A stretch of DNA of 64,000 nt from Aptenodytes patagonicus (Eukaryota; Chordata; Aves; Sphenisciformes; Spheniscidae). The stretch spans positions 20,333,047-20,397,046 of the forward strand of contig NC_134956.1 of assembly GCF_965638725.1 (NCBI RefSeq). The letters run 5' to 3'. The notes below the pieces were generated by a model. That model was not told the DNA's origin. It ran no database searches and saw only the letters and a program-made list of their open reading frames with translations. Each line of letters begins with the position of its first letter. Within the stretch, counting starts at the first letter, position 1. The position numbers were made by a program, and so were the translations under genes. Positions 1 to 11,600 of this stretch are shown one piece after another.

Positions 1-3000
1 GACAGTTGATCTGTCGCCACACCACCTACAGATGCACATCTGCATTCCCCACGGAGAGTCTGCACGTAAAATATTCAACAGTTCTCCCGGTCTGCCTGTA
101 TTGTGCCCTGCGATGCCACTTTTCTGCATCTTCAGAATGTTTATGGGAGAAATTTTAGTGCAATATCAGGAATAACGGAGTTGCCTAATCAGGCCAGACC
201 CACCGTACCACATCTCACAGTAAACTGCAGGGGCATCAGCTAAAAGGGGAACATGCAAGCAGGAATAACCCGCGCGAACTGAATCCTGACGCCAGCTTGC
301 TTCACTACTCCTTCATTATTCCAGCACGAAGAAAGAACAAAGGACACAAAGATAAATTCCATTGTTTTATCCATGACTAAACCTCCAGGTGGTTGTGCTT
401 ATGTTAATGTCTGATGCTGAACTGTAGCTCTTCTGTTTCCCTGCAAAGAATTAAGGATAGAAGTTTTTTCGTATGTGCTCACACTGGCCTTTGTTTCCCA
501 GTGGGAATCTAACCGCGGCCTTAGCGGGAGCTTTAAAAGCTGCCGAGCACTTTTGAAAACGCCCCTGTAAGTACTTAGCCACAACTGCTTTTGGTATAAA
601 TAAGCAAAATATTTACTTACAAAGCATAAACTCAAAAACATGCTGTGGCAACTAAATAAATCTGGTAATCCATTCTGAATACAAAGACTGATTTCAAGCC
701 ATCAAAGCCTGTCAAAATGCATTTACTGGGTTGAACGTTCCTATAATATTAACCACCATTTTTCATTGTAAGCCACCTACTCATAAGCTTTAATAGATGA
801 AACAGATGATCCTAGATAAATAAGATTTTGCTATAGGGAAGAAAGGAAATTATTAAGCTTAGTTTCAAATATCTGATGTGTTCAGTTATAAAGATTCACA
901 ATTATTATGAAAATGGTTCAGTTATCAGAATTCCTCTACTAAACTTTATTTATACAGAACTCATCAGTATAACACGCAGAGAGAAAAATCAGCACATAAG
1001 GATAACATGTTTATGTAAGAACATTTTCACCTTCCTGCAGTAGACTAATAACATTGCATTGCATTTGACAATGTTTATAAGCATATTCTTCCTCTCAGAA
1101 AGATACAGAAGAGTTAAACTGTTCTTGCAGTGGAAACAAATTACCTAAAAAGCACTTCGAAGTCAGGCAAGAAGACAAGGCAGGCAGGCCATGATCCTGC
1201 AACGCAATCCTGACTTCCATGGAAGCGAGGGCATCGTTGACGAGGTTTATCTAGAAATGGGACTTCTGTACGAGGCTTTTGTGTGATCTGTGCTCGATTT
1301 CCGATAGCACTGATTTGTGTAGAAGGGTACCGGTATTTTCCTCGCTGTTGACTGAATGCGGTCTGTCAGCAACGCTGGCAGCTCAGATGCAGTTAGATCT
1401 TCAAAAGAGGTCTTTCTGCAAGGATCTGCAACATCTTCATTATTGCGTGTGCACGCACCCATTGGACCGAAAACTGTTACCGCTGACAAAACCTCAGGCT
1501 TCTTGTCATGAGGCTGAAAAATCAGACAACTACTAGTACTAGCACGTTCTTTTGGAAGGGAAAGGCTTACTTGGTGTAGCATTAAACATAAGATGGCATA
1601 CGATACCCAGGCTAAACGACAGTCATGATTTGCGAGGTTTACAAAGTAGGATATTTGCATCATGTCCACGTGTACATCAAAAAGCATAATCAGCTTCACA
1701 GCTTCGCATTTACACGAAGATCGCACCCAGATCCACAACCCCAAATCCCATTAAGGGATGGTTTCAAGTGCCTCATGTGGCTTGTTACCCAGGACATCCC
1801 AGCCTTTGATGGTCATTTCACTTGACTTCTCCTTTTGTGCAATCCCCGTGTTGAATGAGCTACACAACATGAATATAGTGACCAGACTTTGTAATCCTTG
1901 TTTTTAATTTGTTATATTCAGTGATGCATATCGACACTTTGTTGTAAAAAAAATGAAAGACTACAGAGTGTAGTAAAAACTAGAAAGGCACCCTTTCATT
2001 TCAAAGCCAGAGGCCATTATAAGCAGGACCCTGCACCAATCCAGAGCCTCACTGAGATAAGCACGAGCGTCAAGAGCCACCAGCATGGATCAGCTTCCCA
2101 AGGAGGCACCGAAGGCATCTGCAAGACTTTCCAAAATTCCCCATGCGTCATAACGTCACTGCGTGCAAAAGTACTACGAATGAGACATGTAGGTACGAAC
2201 TTGGAAACCTGCAGAACGGACAAATGAACCAGCAGATCTAAACCCCTGGTTTCAAAACTTTTAGCACACGTCCTTAAAACATTTTAACAGTTAAAAAGGA
2301 AATCTCGTTTCACTTAAGAGAAAAACACCTGACAGCTTCTCTGAAACTGCTGACCTGCAAGCATTTGAAGACTATAGATGGAATCTTATTTGGCAAACTG
2401 GTGAATAATATTCTCCCAAACGCTTTCATCCTGCTCAGTTTCCTAAAGCATATACGGGGTAAGATACAAGAGAGTGATATCAGATGGTTACTATTTCAGA
2501 CACACATACCAAGAAAGGCTTAGCACTTACGGGAAATGCTGATGCCCCGTGACACGTGTGAGATAATGGCAATGAACCAGAACCTGGTCACAGGATCCCA
2601 GTCTCCAGATGTTAAGCCTGTGCCAAGGCATTCACAGAAACAAGTGCCGATGTAGATAAAACAAAGGCATTTACTTCTAAAGCAGGAGATGTATCAAGTG
2701 ACACTATGATAAAAGCAAGGTCACGAACACCAAGGGAATCCCTTGGTAGCGTATCACTAGTTGCTATAGAAAGTACTGCTTAGCTGATGGATATTTATTT
2801 TAAATGTGACTTAATGAAAAGATACATTTTGGAGAGGTTAGAAGGTATGTCATGGATCTCTCACAGTAATTCAATAGAAAAAGATAACTATATATCCACC
2901 TCAACATCTATTTATCCGTAAGCGTCACTTCTTCCTGCTTTTCTGTCCAAGTACAGGGTAAAATGTAATAGCAGTCAAAAATCAATACCATCGCACGAGG

Positions 3001-4889
3001 AAACATCACTGCTCCACACTATGTGTTACTAAAGTAAGTTAAAAAAGTGCCCACAGTTGTCTTCTGTGGGAAGCCCACCCTGTACAAGCCTAAGCGATGA
3101 TCCCTCCATCCAAGCTGCGTGGGTGTACCAAGAAATGTCACAGCCACTTCTGTGGGACTCTGTAGGGAGACATGAACCTCCACACACTGCAGGAAATTAA
3201 GTTCAGGGTCGCATTTCTTGTATGCTTTTTAATGCCTTAAATGTTTTTTAAATGTACGAAGCAAGCCCTGTTTGCTGTCATTCTTGTTCCCTGGCATTAT
3301 TCCATCACAGCTGCTGGCAAACAAAACACACAGTTTTGTGTATATACGGTCTCACCTTTTTTTTCCTCCTTATACATACACTTTTGGTTTTATAAGTTAA
3401 GGAACAACAATACTACCTAATTAAATGCACTTATATGTGATCAGAAAGAAGAAAAAAAAAAATCTATAGAATAACTGAATTTTAAGAGTCTAAATTACAG
3501 TGGAACCAAGACTTAGGGGGGCAAAAAAAATCATGATGCAACTCAGGAACTTGAAATTGATTTTAACTCCTGACGCTGATTATAAAAGATAGACATGCTT
3601 ATCTCCACATGGCTTGTGTCAACAAACAGATCTGGATGGTAGGTTGCTTAAACAGCAGTCCAAACGGTGCTTTGTAAAAAGAAACAAACAGAAAACACAA
3701 CCCAGATCCTGAACCCGACCGTAACTACGTCATGAGTTCAAGAGGATTAACCAGAAATAATTTGTGGGGTTATTTCTAAGATTTGATTTGCAGGACCTGA
3801 GAGTAGTTGTGTGCTTTCAACAGGTTCTTGCTGTTTCTCTGTCATGAGTTGAAAAGTTACACACACACCCCCAAAAAAAAAAAAAAGAAAAAAAAAAGAG
3901 GAGACTTTTACCAATAGTATGAGGCAGTTTGTTCAGTGGCAGAAAGGCTTATAAAGGAGAGAACTTTCCTTCTGGAGTGGGGGGAAAGGAGAAATCCAAC
4001 AGAAAATTGAGAAAAGGGAGATGTAGGAGATTAAAAACAAGATGTCAGAAAACACACGCTAGAAAAACAATTCTCAAATTCTGGTTTCAGACTTTCTATT
4101 TCAGTTTTGACTTTGGTACTTTCTCCCTGTGCCTAGCTGTCCGCATCACGGGGGGGGGGGAGCTCCCTTTGCAGCAGCTTTCCGCGACCACTGGAGACTA
4201 AAACTTCAAGCACGTGAAACGCGCTACGCCTAGATGAACACCGCGGTTAATCACTACATTTTAGCCAATGTTAACATTTCAGACGTTAAGAACTGGTCAT
4301 CCACAGGAGTCAAACCCGACTACTAAAGAGTTCGAAAACGCGACGCGTCACGGCCGGGCCGGTGGGACTCGGGTCCGTTTGGGGCAGGGGCGTCAGGGAC
4401 AGCCCAGCGATGTACAAGCACCGCAGCGGCAACGCATAACCTGTAGCCTTCTATTTCTGGGGCTTGCAGGCGTCGTGCCTAAACGTAGGGCTTAAACCAC
4501 CGCCGACGTCGTCCGCATCAATGCGCGTCCCTTGAGCTGCAAAACCGAAAGCGTTTCCGAAACCGACTTCACGAACTGGCTCCCAGAAAGCGCCAACGCT
4601 CCCCCCCCCCCCCCCCCGACGGGGAGGGACAGCCACCGGCTCTGGGCGCCCGGCTCCGGCACGCAGGCAGTTTTCCCACACGCAGCGCAAGATTAATTTC
4701 CCCTTCTCCAAGCTGTTCGACGAGCAAAACTGATAAAGAGCAGAGATGCTTTCCACAGACGGATTTCGGGGGGTTTCCCCACCCCCCCCACCCCCCCTTT
4801 AAGCTCCCCGCCCGGGTGGGTGCGTCCCGCAGTGCTGTTGCCCGCCGCCCCCCCGACCTCCCTCCCCCCCCCCCCCCGGCCCCGCTCAC
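1..4889 (-). other. EIF4E3: EIF4E3 intron 1 (partial)
   Basis: On the minus strand this follows the splice donor of EIF4E3 coding exon 1 and runs off the left edge. I looked for the next exon (the family's stretch around NLKKIYTVQTVQ) in reverse complement and did not find it, so exon 2 is probably beyond the window. The stretch is mostly AT-rich unique sequence with A-runs near 3450 and 3875-3900. From about 4200 it becomes CpG-rich as part of the promoter island. Open frames here, including one of 165 codons at 1247-1744, resemble nothing I know. Confidence 0.7.
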
Positions 4890-5420
4890 TTGTCCAGCCA
4901 GAAGGTCCAGGGCGAGTGGAGCGGTAGCCCCGCCGGCTCGGCCGCCTGCCCGCCCCGCCGCCGGCCCCGGCCGCCCGCCGCCTCCCGCTCGCCGCCGCGG
5001 CGCTCGGGGGGGCTGAGCGCCATCTCCCTGGCCGGGGCGGGGGGGCGAGGGGCGGGCCGGGACGCGGGGAGGGGACAAGGGACGCTGCGGGCGCGGGGGA
5101 GGACGGGGAAGAGGGAGCCGGGCAAGGGGAGGGACGCTGGAGAGGGACGGCGGGGGGAGCGGGACTCGGGCAAGGGGACGAGGGACAGGAGAGGGACGCA
5201 TCCGCGGGCAGGGGAAGGGGCAGATCCGCAGGGCCGGGGGGGGGGGGGGGGGACACTGGGCCAAGGGGTTGTTGGGACAGACGGGTGAGGGGAGGAGGGA
5301 GCCACACCGATGGCGACAGCAATGGACGTGGCCAGGGCCCGCCTGAGGGCACGGGTGGCTCCAGAAAGGGGCCCTGACCCAGGCCCATCACATGTGCTCA
5401 CCCCAACCCACGCCTCTGCC
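4200..5420 (-). promoter_or_regulatory. EIF4E3: CpG island at EIF4E3 promoter and first exon
   Basis: GC content and CpG frequency rise sharply between about 4200 and 5420 around the EIF4E3 start codon. GC-box sequences (GGGGCGGGG at 5034-5042, GGGGCGGG at 5049-5056) lie just upstream of the ATG. There is no clear TATA box, which fits a housekeeping-type promoter. Homopolymer runs C17 (4601-4617), C14 (4864-4877) and G17 (5236-5252) lie inside the island. The boundaries are judged by eye. Confidence 0.75.
4890..5023 (-). CDS. EIF4E3: EIF4E3 coding exon 1 (eIF4E family member 3, N-terminus)
   Basis: The exon encodes the N-terminus of eIF4E family member 3, a cytoplasmic protein that binds the mRNA 5' cap and is related to eIF4E. 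The ATG (5023-5021) has G at -3 and G at +4. Its 44 codons plus 2 nt begin MALSPPERR, run through a Gly/Arg-rich disordered stretch (residues 10-25) and end in LPLHSPWTFWLD, the conserved first strand of the eIF4E fold that marks this family. A GTGAGC donor at 4889-4884 leaves codon phase 2; reading on would meet a stop at once, supporting the splice. In the human protein, as I recall it, the same motif precedes the first intron. Only about a fifth of the expected ~220-residue protein is here; cap-binding residues lie in absent exons. The gene points away from GPR27. Confidence 0.9.
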
Positions 5421-5493
5421 CCTCCTGCGGGGCACAGCAGAGGGGAAGCGCTGATCTGCTTCGTCAGACCCTTGCAGGGTCCCACGGCCGTAA

Positions 5494-5625
5494 GGCGTTT
5501 GGGCAGGCACGGTACCCGATGCCACCGGCGTTTGGGCAGGCACGGTACCCGATGCCACCGGCGTTTGGGCAGGCACGGTACCCGATGCCACCGGCGTTTG
5601 GGCAGGCACGGTACCCGATGCCACC
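5494..5625. repeat. 33-bp minisatellite, four identical copies
   Basis: A 33-bp unit starting GGCGTTTGGGCAGGC begins at 5494, 5527, 5560 and 5593, with no mismatch that I could find over 132 bp. The period is a multiple of three, so several reading frames stay open through it; those frames are artefacts. It lies about 470 bp upstream of the EIF4E3 start codon, at the outer edge of the CpG island. Confidence 0.95.
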
Positions 5626-8600
5626 GCCCCGCACCCAGCACGCTGCTCGCAGCCCCTTCGATCGCACCGCAGAGCTGATGAGGCTCTGGGGCTGCCTTTC
5701 TGAAGGCAATAACCTTCGGGCTCAGCTTGGCTTGGCAATGCTGACCAGAAAACTAAATCTCTCTAAAAACCCAAGTTTTAGGACACAAACCCCTGACACG
5801 TTCACAAAATGAAAGGATGAGTACCGTGCAAACTGACCATGGATGAAGACAATAACGCAACAATGAACCTTTCCAGACTTGGGGTGGGGGAATAATTTAT
5901 CTGTCTTCTCATCTTCTCTACAGCCTATTTAATTTACATGCTTGGTTTTATAGGGAGATGGTCCTCATAATCCAGCATGGACACGTGCTAAAACCCTGAC
6001 GTTATTTTTATCATAATATTTTTTAAATTAAGATTCTCCCCAGTGGGACTATGCACAGTAGTAAAGTTAAACACCCACATAAGTGATAGCAGGATCAAAG
6101 ACCATGAGTTAGATAGGATTCCTTGCAAGCACATTTAGCAGGATGAGTAATTTTATACATACTTCATCCTAAAAGAAAAATCAATAGACACGCTCCTTTA
6201 AAGATATAAAAATCTAACAGTAAGAAAGGGCAGAGATCACCCTTAAAAAGCAGTCTGTACGGTGACAATGAAGAAACAAGAAAAATTAATGATTATGTTG
6301 TGCAGATGGAAAATGCTAACTGCTAAGCCAAATTAAATAAGATCTGGAAAACCAGTCACACCATCTCTTGCAATTTAATTTACTCCTCTTTAAATAGAAG
6401 GCAAGATAATGACCGTTTGGGAGAGCTTGGAATCTAAAAATTCATCGGTATGCCCACTCCAAGCTTTTTCTCTCTCTATTTTAATGGTGAGCCCGCCAAA
6501 AATGTTAATCCTGAAAAAAAAAAAAACCCACAATAAATGGCTGTATCTAGGCACAGATTTTCTCAGAAGAGCTGAAGAAGACAGGAGGAGAGGAGGAGAG
6601 TGCTAATTTCTTATGAGTCTAAAGGGCCACATCTTGCCTCTGTGACTGCCGTTGACAGCCTCCACGCCTAATACATTTTTGGTGTCCTCTGCTGAGGTTG
6701 CCAGTGAAGTACTAATTTTCGGATATGCAGCAGCACCACTCTGGAAATAAGGCCAAACCCACTAGAGTACATTACAGAAACTAACTTTGAATCCAGCACC
6801 TGCCTCTGACAGGAACCACACGCTTCAGTGAAAACCTCCGGATTCCATTATTAGAGAACTGCTCATCATTTAAAACATTATAGCTCAGGTTGAAAACAAA
6901 TTATTCTGTTATAAACAATCTGAGCTGCAAGGAACAATATAGAAGTACAGCCCCCACACCTCCGAGACACAGCACAAGTACCAGGCGGCAGAGCCTGTAT
7001 CGTTATTCCAAGTGAGACATGTAAAGCCTCCGTTTATTTCTTGTTTACATCAGTAAATACCAGGCTTCACAGTGGCACAAGGTACATTGTGGGAATCTCA
7101 ACTAACAGTACATTAGTCTAGTTGTGGAGGAAGGGCAATCACAGGATGCATCGAATTAGCACATCCTTTGCCTACAGAGATTTCTAAGAAGTCGTGACAC
7201 AGGCAAAAATGAGTCTCCTGACGTGGATCTCACAAGGAAGAACGATGGTGAGAACAGCCTCCTGATTCTGCTTAGCCACCTCGCGCTGCCAGCACACCTT
7301 GAATAAAATCAGTTCAAAGACTAAAAATCCCAGGAAGTTATTAGCATTTTTCAGAGAGATATTTATATGGCTTTAATTAAAAATTTATTTTATCGGTATT
7401 TGCCATATATCTGGAAGGTTCCTTTTTAAAGAAAGCCTTGTGATGCCTTCTCCTGTGCTTTTGTACCTTCTCAAGCAGTTTTACCATAAACAAACTGTGT
7501 TATGGTGCATTCCTGTGCTACAAGATGGTGCAAAGGTGAGATGAGTTGCTTAAAGTTCACCACCATGGGAGGGGCTCCTGGCTCCGTTCCTTACACCTTC
7601 TCCCAGCCATACCCTCCTTTTGCTTGCAGGATTCTCCAGGTGAACAGATCATTTTCTGCTAAGGTCTTATAAAGCAGAACTGTGTGGCCGAGAGCAGGAG
7701 TCAGCCAGCAGATTAGCTCAGCTGATTTCAGATGGGTAACAGCTGAAAATTCCCCAGGTAACAACTGGGAGGAAAAAAAATCCCCTGGAGTGGGAAATAC
7801 TGTTCTGCCCCATTCTGTGTGCTCCTAGCATTGCTTTTCTGTACCCATTTTCAAGCACCTGAACCTCTTTGCCACAGCAAAGGCCCAAGTCGCTCCACGT
7901 TGGGGCTAATTAGAGCTGAAGTAGGCACATTATAGCTGGAAGAAACGATGAACACTTCATAACTCTTTCCATGGTTTTACTTGAGATTTAAATCCCTACT
8001 CATAATCCTTGCTGATCCCAAAAACTTGACAGCAATGGGTATGTTACATGTGATTGAAATGTTATTTGCCTGTTCCGGTAGCTTTTCCCGTAGCCCCCGC
8101 TCCCAGCTAGTGCAAGGAATCCCTGGGATACAAAGCAATGGTGGTTCGAAGGGGCAGACTGCTTCTTAAAACCTTCAGGACCATCCTTTCTCCTGCTGAC
8201 AGTTGTGTACCATCACTGTGGCAACTGCAATGCCTGCGTACATGAGAGATATTAGGAAAGCATTAGGCTTATTTTATCTATATTCTAATGCAATGTAGCA
8301 CCTGGAAGGGAGGAAGGGAACAGGCACCCTATGAGCAGTCATATTTATTTCCACACTGCAAGTGTTCCACAGCTATTTCCGAGGCGATAGGTACGACACC
8401 TTAGGTAACATCTAATAGATAACCGGGTTTTGTTTGTTCAGTGCTCCTGGTACAAAATGAACTGCAGGAAATGTTGGGCTAGACCTCTCTCCAGCCGAAG
8501 CTCCTCTTTTTCACTCCGAGGCAGAGCTAGTTGGAGCATAAACCTTCATGGCCTTGAGGGATGGCTCCAGCACAAGCCTTGGCTGCTGTGCCCAGCTGCT

Positions 8601-11600
8601 GCTGCTGCTGCCCTGCTGCCTCGCAGGCTGAGACAACAGCCATGAAATGTAATTTCTCTACCAAACACTGGTGTCACGATCACTTGCTCTTGAAACACTG
8701 CCTGGGACTTCAGAAGCATATTAAGTAACACAAGAGCTGCTTCTGAGAGGTTCCCGGGAAGATAAACTGATCAACCGAGAGCCGAAGCAGAGGTGAGGAT
8801 GAAGGGATTTTATTTGATATTTGCTTCCAGAGGCTTAAATAAATGTGTTTTTTTTTTTAAACCTAAAACATTGTATTAAAGTGTTGAATCCCAATGCTTT
8901 TGGCAAAAGCTCCCTCATCTAGGAATGATTTCATATCAGCCAAGCTGTTAAGCGGAGGTTGTCATGGAAACAAGTTATATTCAAATGATATGGCCAGAGA
9001 TATACTGTATTTAGTGAGTTCTTCATTTGCTGCACATTGGGAACATGTCAGAACTAACTGATATTGCATAACTTTGTTTTGTTAAAAGAAACTGGCTCAC
9101 TGCCCCTGTTTTTCTGGCAGGCTTGTGTCCAGTCCTGCCTGGGACGGAAAGTTTTCACGCACAGTACTGAGCACCGCTCCACGGGAGAGGCTCCTCACAC
9201 AGCTGGTTCCTGCAAGCTCCTGTTCATTGAAGTCTTCCTTCAAATGCATGAACCTACCAAAGTCAAACAAGCAGAGGAACATTTCCGTAGCTTGTACAAT
9301 TGACATAACCATACACTGGTCCAAAAAGAAGTGCAGTTCAACTAGATCCTTTCCTTCCTTACTAAAAACGTTCCTACATCTGCATTGTGCAAGTCTGAAA
9401 AAAAATCTATACAATTACATAAAAGCAAAGCCAGTTCATGTGTTCATGGGCATCCCATGAGTGTCCATGACTTCCTTGTAAACATAGGACTCCTATTAAC
9501 TTACTGTCTGTGAGTGATGCTAGAACAAATCTCAGAGAGGACAATGTGCGTACTGAATTTGTACATCTGCTTTTTTAGCTGTGGAGCTGTTCAAAAGCGC
9601 AAGAATTTTGTTCCACAAGCTAGGAGTAAATGCATATTTTTTTATAGAAGCAAAATCAATGGAATAGCCCTTGCTCAGATTATAAACCAAAATCATATTG
9701 CCTTTGGCCAGGACACTGCGTGGAAACTTCAGCCTGAAAAGTGAAAACAAAAATGAAAGACAAAATTGTCTCCAAAATCACTATCCTGGGAACCGCTCTG
9801 CAGCTTTTACAGAGCAGCATCCAGAGGAAAGTGTTTTAAACAGTCTCCCAAGGGATCAAGATTCCTGGCTGCCCAATAGAAGCTGAGCATTAAGTAAAAG
9901 TCAAACAAAAGTAAAAACTTACCCTTAAAGTTGTTACGTAACTGAGCACACTGTAAAATGCTTCACAGGAAGGTGATGGCATCTCATAACCTCCGGGTCC
10001 AGGGGCCTGTGAAAACTGAATGGGAGCTTGCTCACTTCTGGGGCAGGCAATCCTAAATTTCTCCAAGCTTTCTCTCTTTACAGTTTATAAAGGAAAAACC
10101 AAGGCCAAATAGCTCCTCTGGTATATGAAAAAGCAAATCACAGGACGGACTTCTGCCAGATGTGAAGATGAAGAAGGCAGTACCGGTCCTCTACCTACCT
10201 CAGGTTAGTGCGCTAGCTGGAAAGACATCAGTCTTTCAGCATCTTTAATGCATTGCAGAATCACAGCTCTCTTTGGTTACCATTGCTTGTGAAGGAAGGC
10301 TGAGCCTCATCCAAAGCCCTTTACAGTTAAGAAAAGGCATGTATTGACTAAAATATGCTTTAGATTAGACCTTTTTTCTTTACCTTGCCATCTTCGGGGG
10401 GCTGAACTGGCTTGACTCAGCATCCTGCATCGGGTATTAGGAGACTTGAATTTCTTACTTAGCTTTGGATACTAGGCTTCTGCTTTCATCCCTCCCCCTT
10501 CCCATTCCCCATGCTCGTAGGGCACTGGAGCTATCTTAGGTGCTAAAGAAAGAGATGCCCAGCAAGGGCGAGGTCAGGGGTGTAAACGCAAGAAACCTGG
10601 CAGACCTCAAATCTAAGTTATATGTTGGAAACAAACTCCAAACAGCTTGCTTTTCCTTATTTCCCAGTAAAATATCTGCAGAGTGTTTCACTTAGATATC
10701 GCTTCCCCAAACATGGGCGTCCCAAAATAGCATCATCCACAATGCTATTCTGTGTTATATTAAATCAAAAAGCATGTTATTGGCACCTCATCTGGCATTG
10801 GCTTTGATGTGGAACATGAGCTTAAATACTGATCTTTTTTTAAAGGCATCCCAGTATACAGCTGAAGCAAACAATGTGCAAGAGTCACATCCTACACACG
10901 GAGCAAACCACGTTAGCCTGTACCGCAGAGTAAGCCTGGGATGGAAAGCCTCATCTACTACTGATATTGTAAAAAATAAATAAATTCTAAAATAGAAAAA
11001 AACACAGAAAATAATATTTTTATAGGTTTTATGCTAACCTCTTGCAAATTCTGAGCTCAACGCTGCTCTACGGCTCAGCTCATAGGGGTCATACAACTTT
11101 TTGCATCACGCTCCAGCAAATTCTGTACCCATCCAAGCCAGTAAAGCCAAGGGCCCCTCTGGAAATAAACCACTAGAGGGAGACTGACTTCAGCAATGTA
11201 ACACCCACAGGGACAAAGTCCTGCACATCATTCAAAAAAACCAAGATTCAGATCAAATGTGCTCCCTATAGCTCAGGTCAAAACTACTCTTTGTGTTTCT
11301 TCTTCACAAATAAAAGTGGCTGAAACTAATGGGTCATGTTTGGCTTCGTTACTGTAAATTGAGGGAGCGTCGTGTAAATGGGATCAGGCAGTCACGTATT
11401 CTTCTACTGTTTGTAAGAGAGGTGAGGCTGACTCTATTAAAAAAAAAACACACCAAAAAAATACCCCAGCCACTGAAAATACTAATAGCTGTATCCTAGC
11501 AACATCACGGATTCCATGTGGACTTTGTTCTGGAGCCTACAGTCTTATTTCATCAAAATTATTGACTTTCTCAGAGTCTCTAAACGACCATCAAAAAACA

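Noticed and set aside
1247-1744. 165-codon minus-strand frame in EIF4E3 intron 1
   Set aside because: Considered as EIF4E3 exon 2, but it lacks any eIF4E motif and starts at a non-conserved site; probably chance.
5310-5738. Several overlapping frames near 5.5 kb with repeated peptides
   Set aside because: They are translations of the 33-bp minisatellite, which stays open in several frames because its period is divisible by three.
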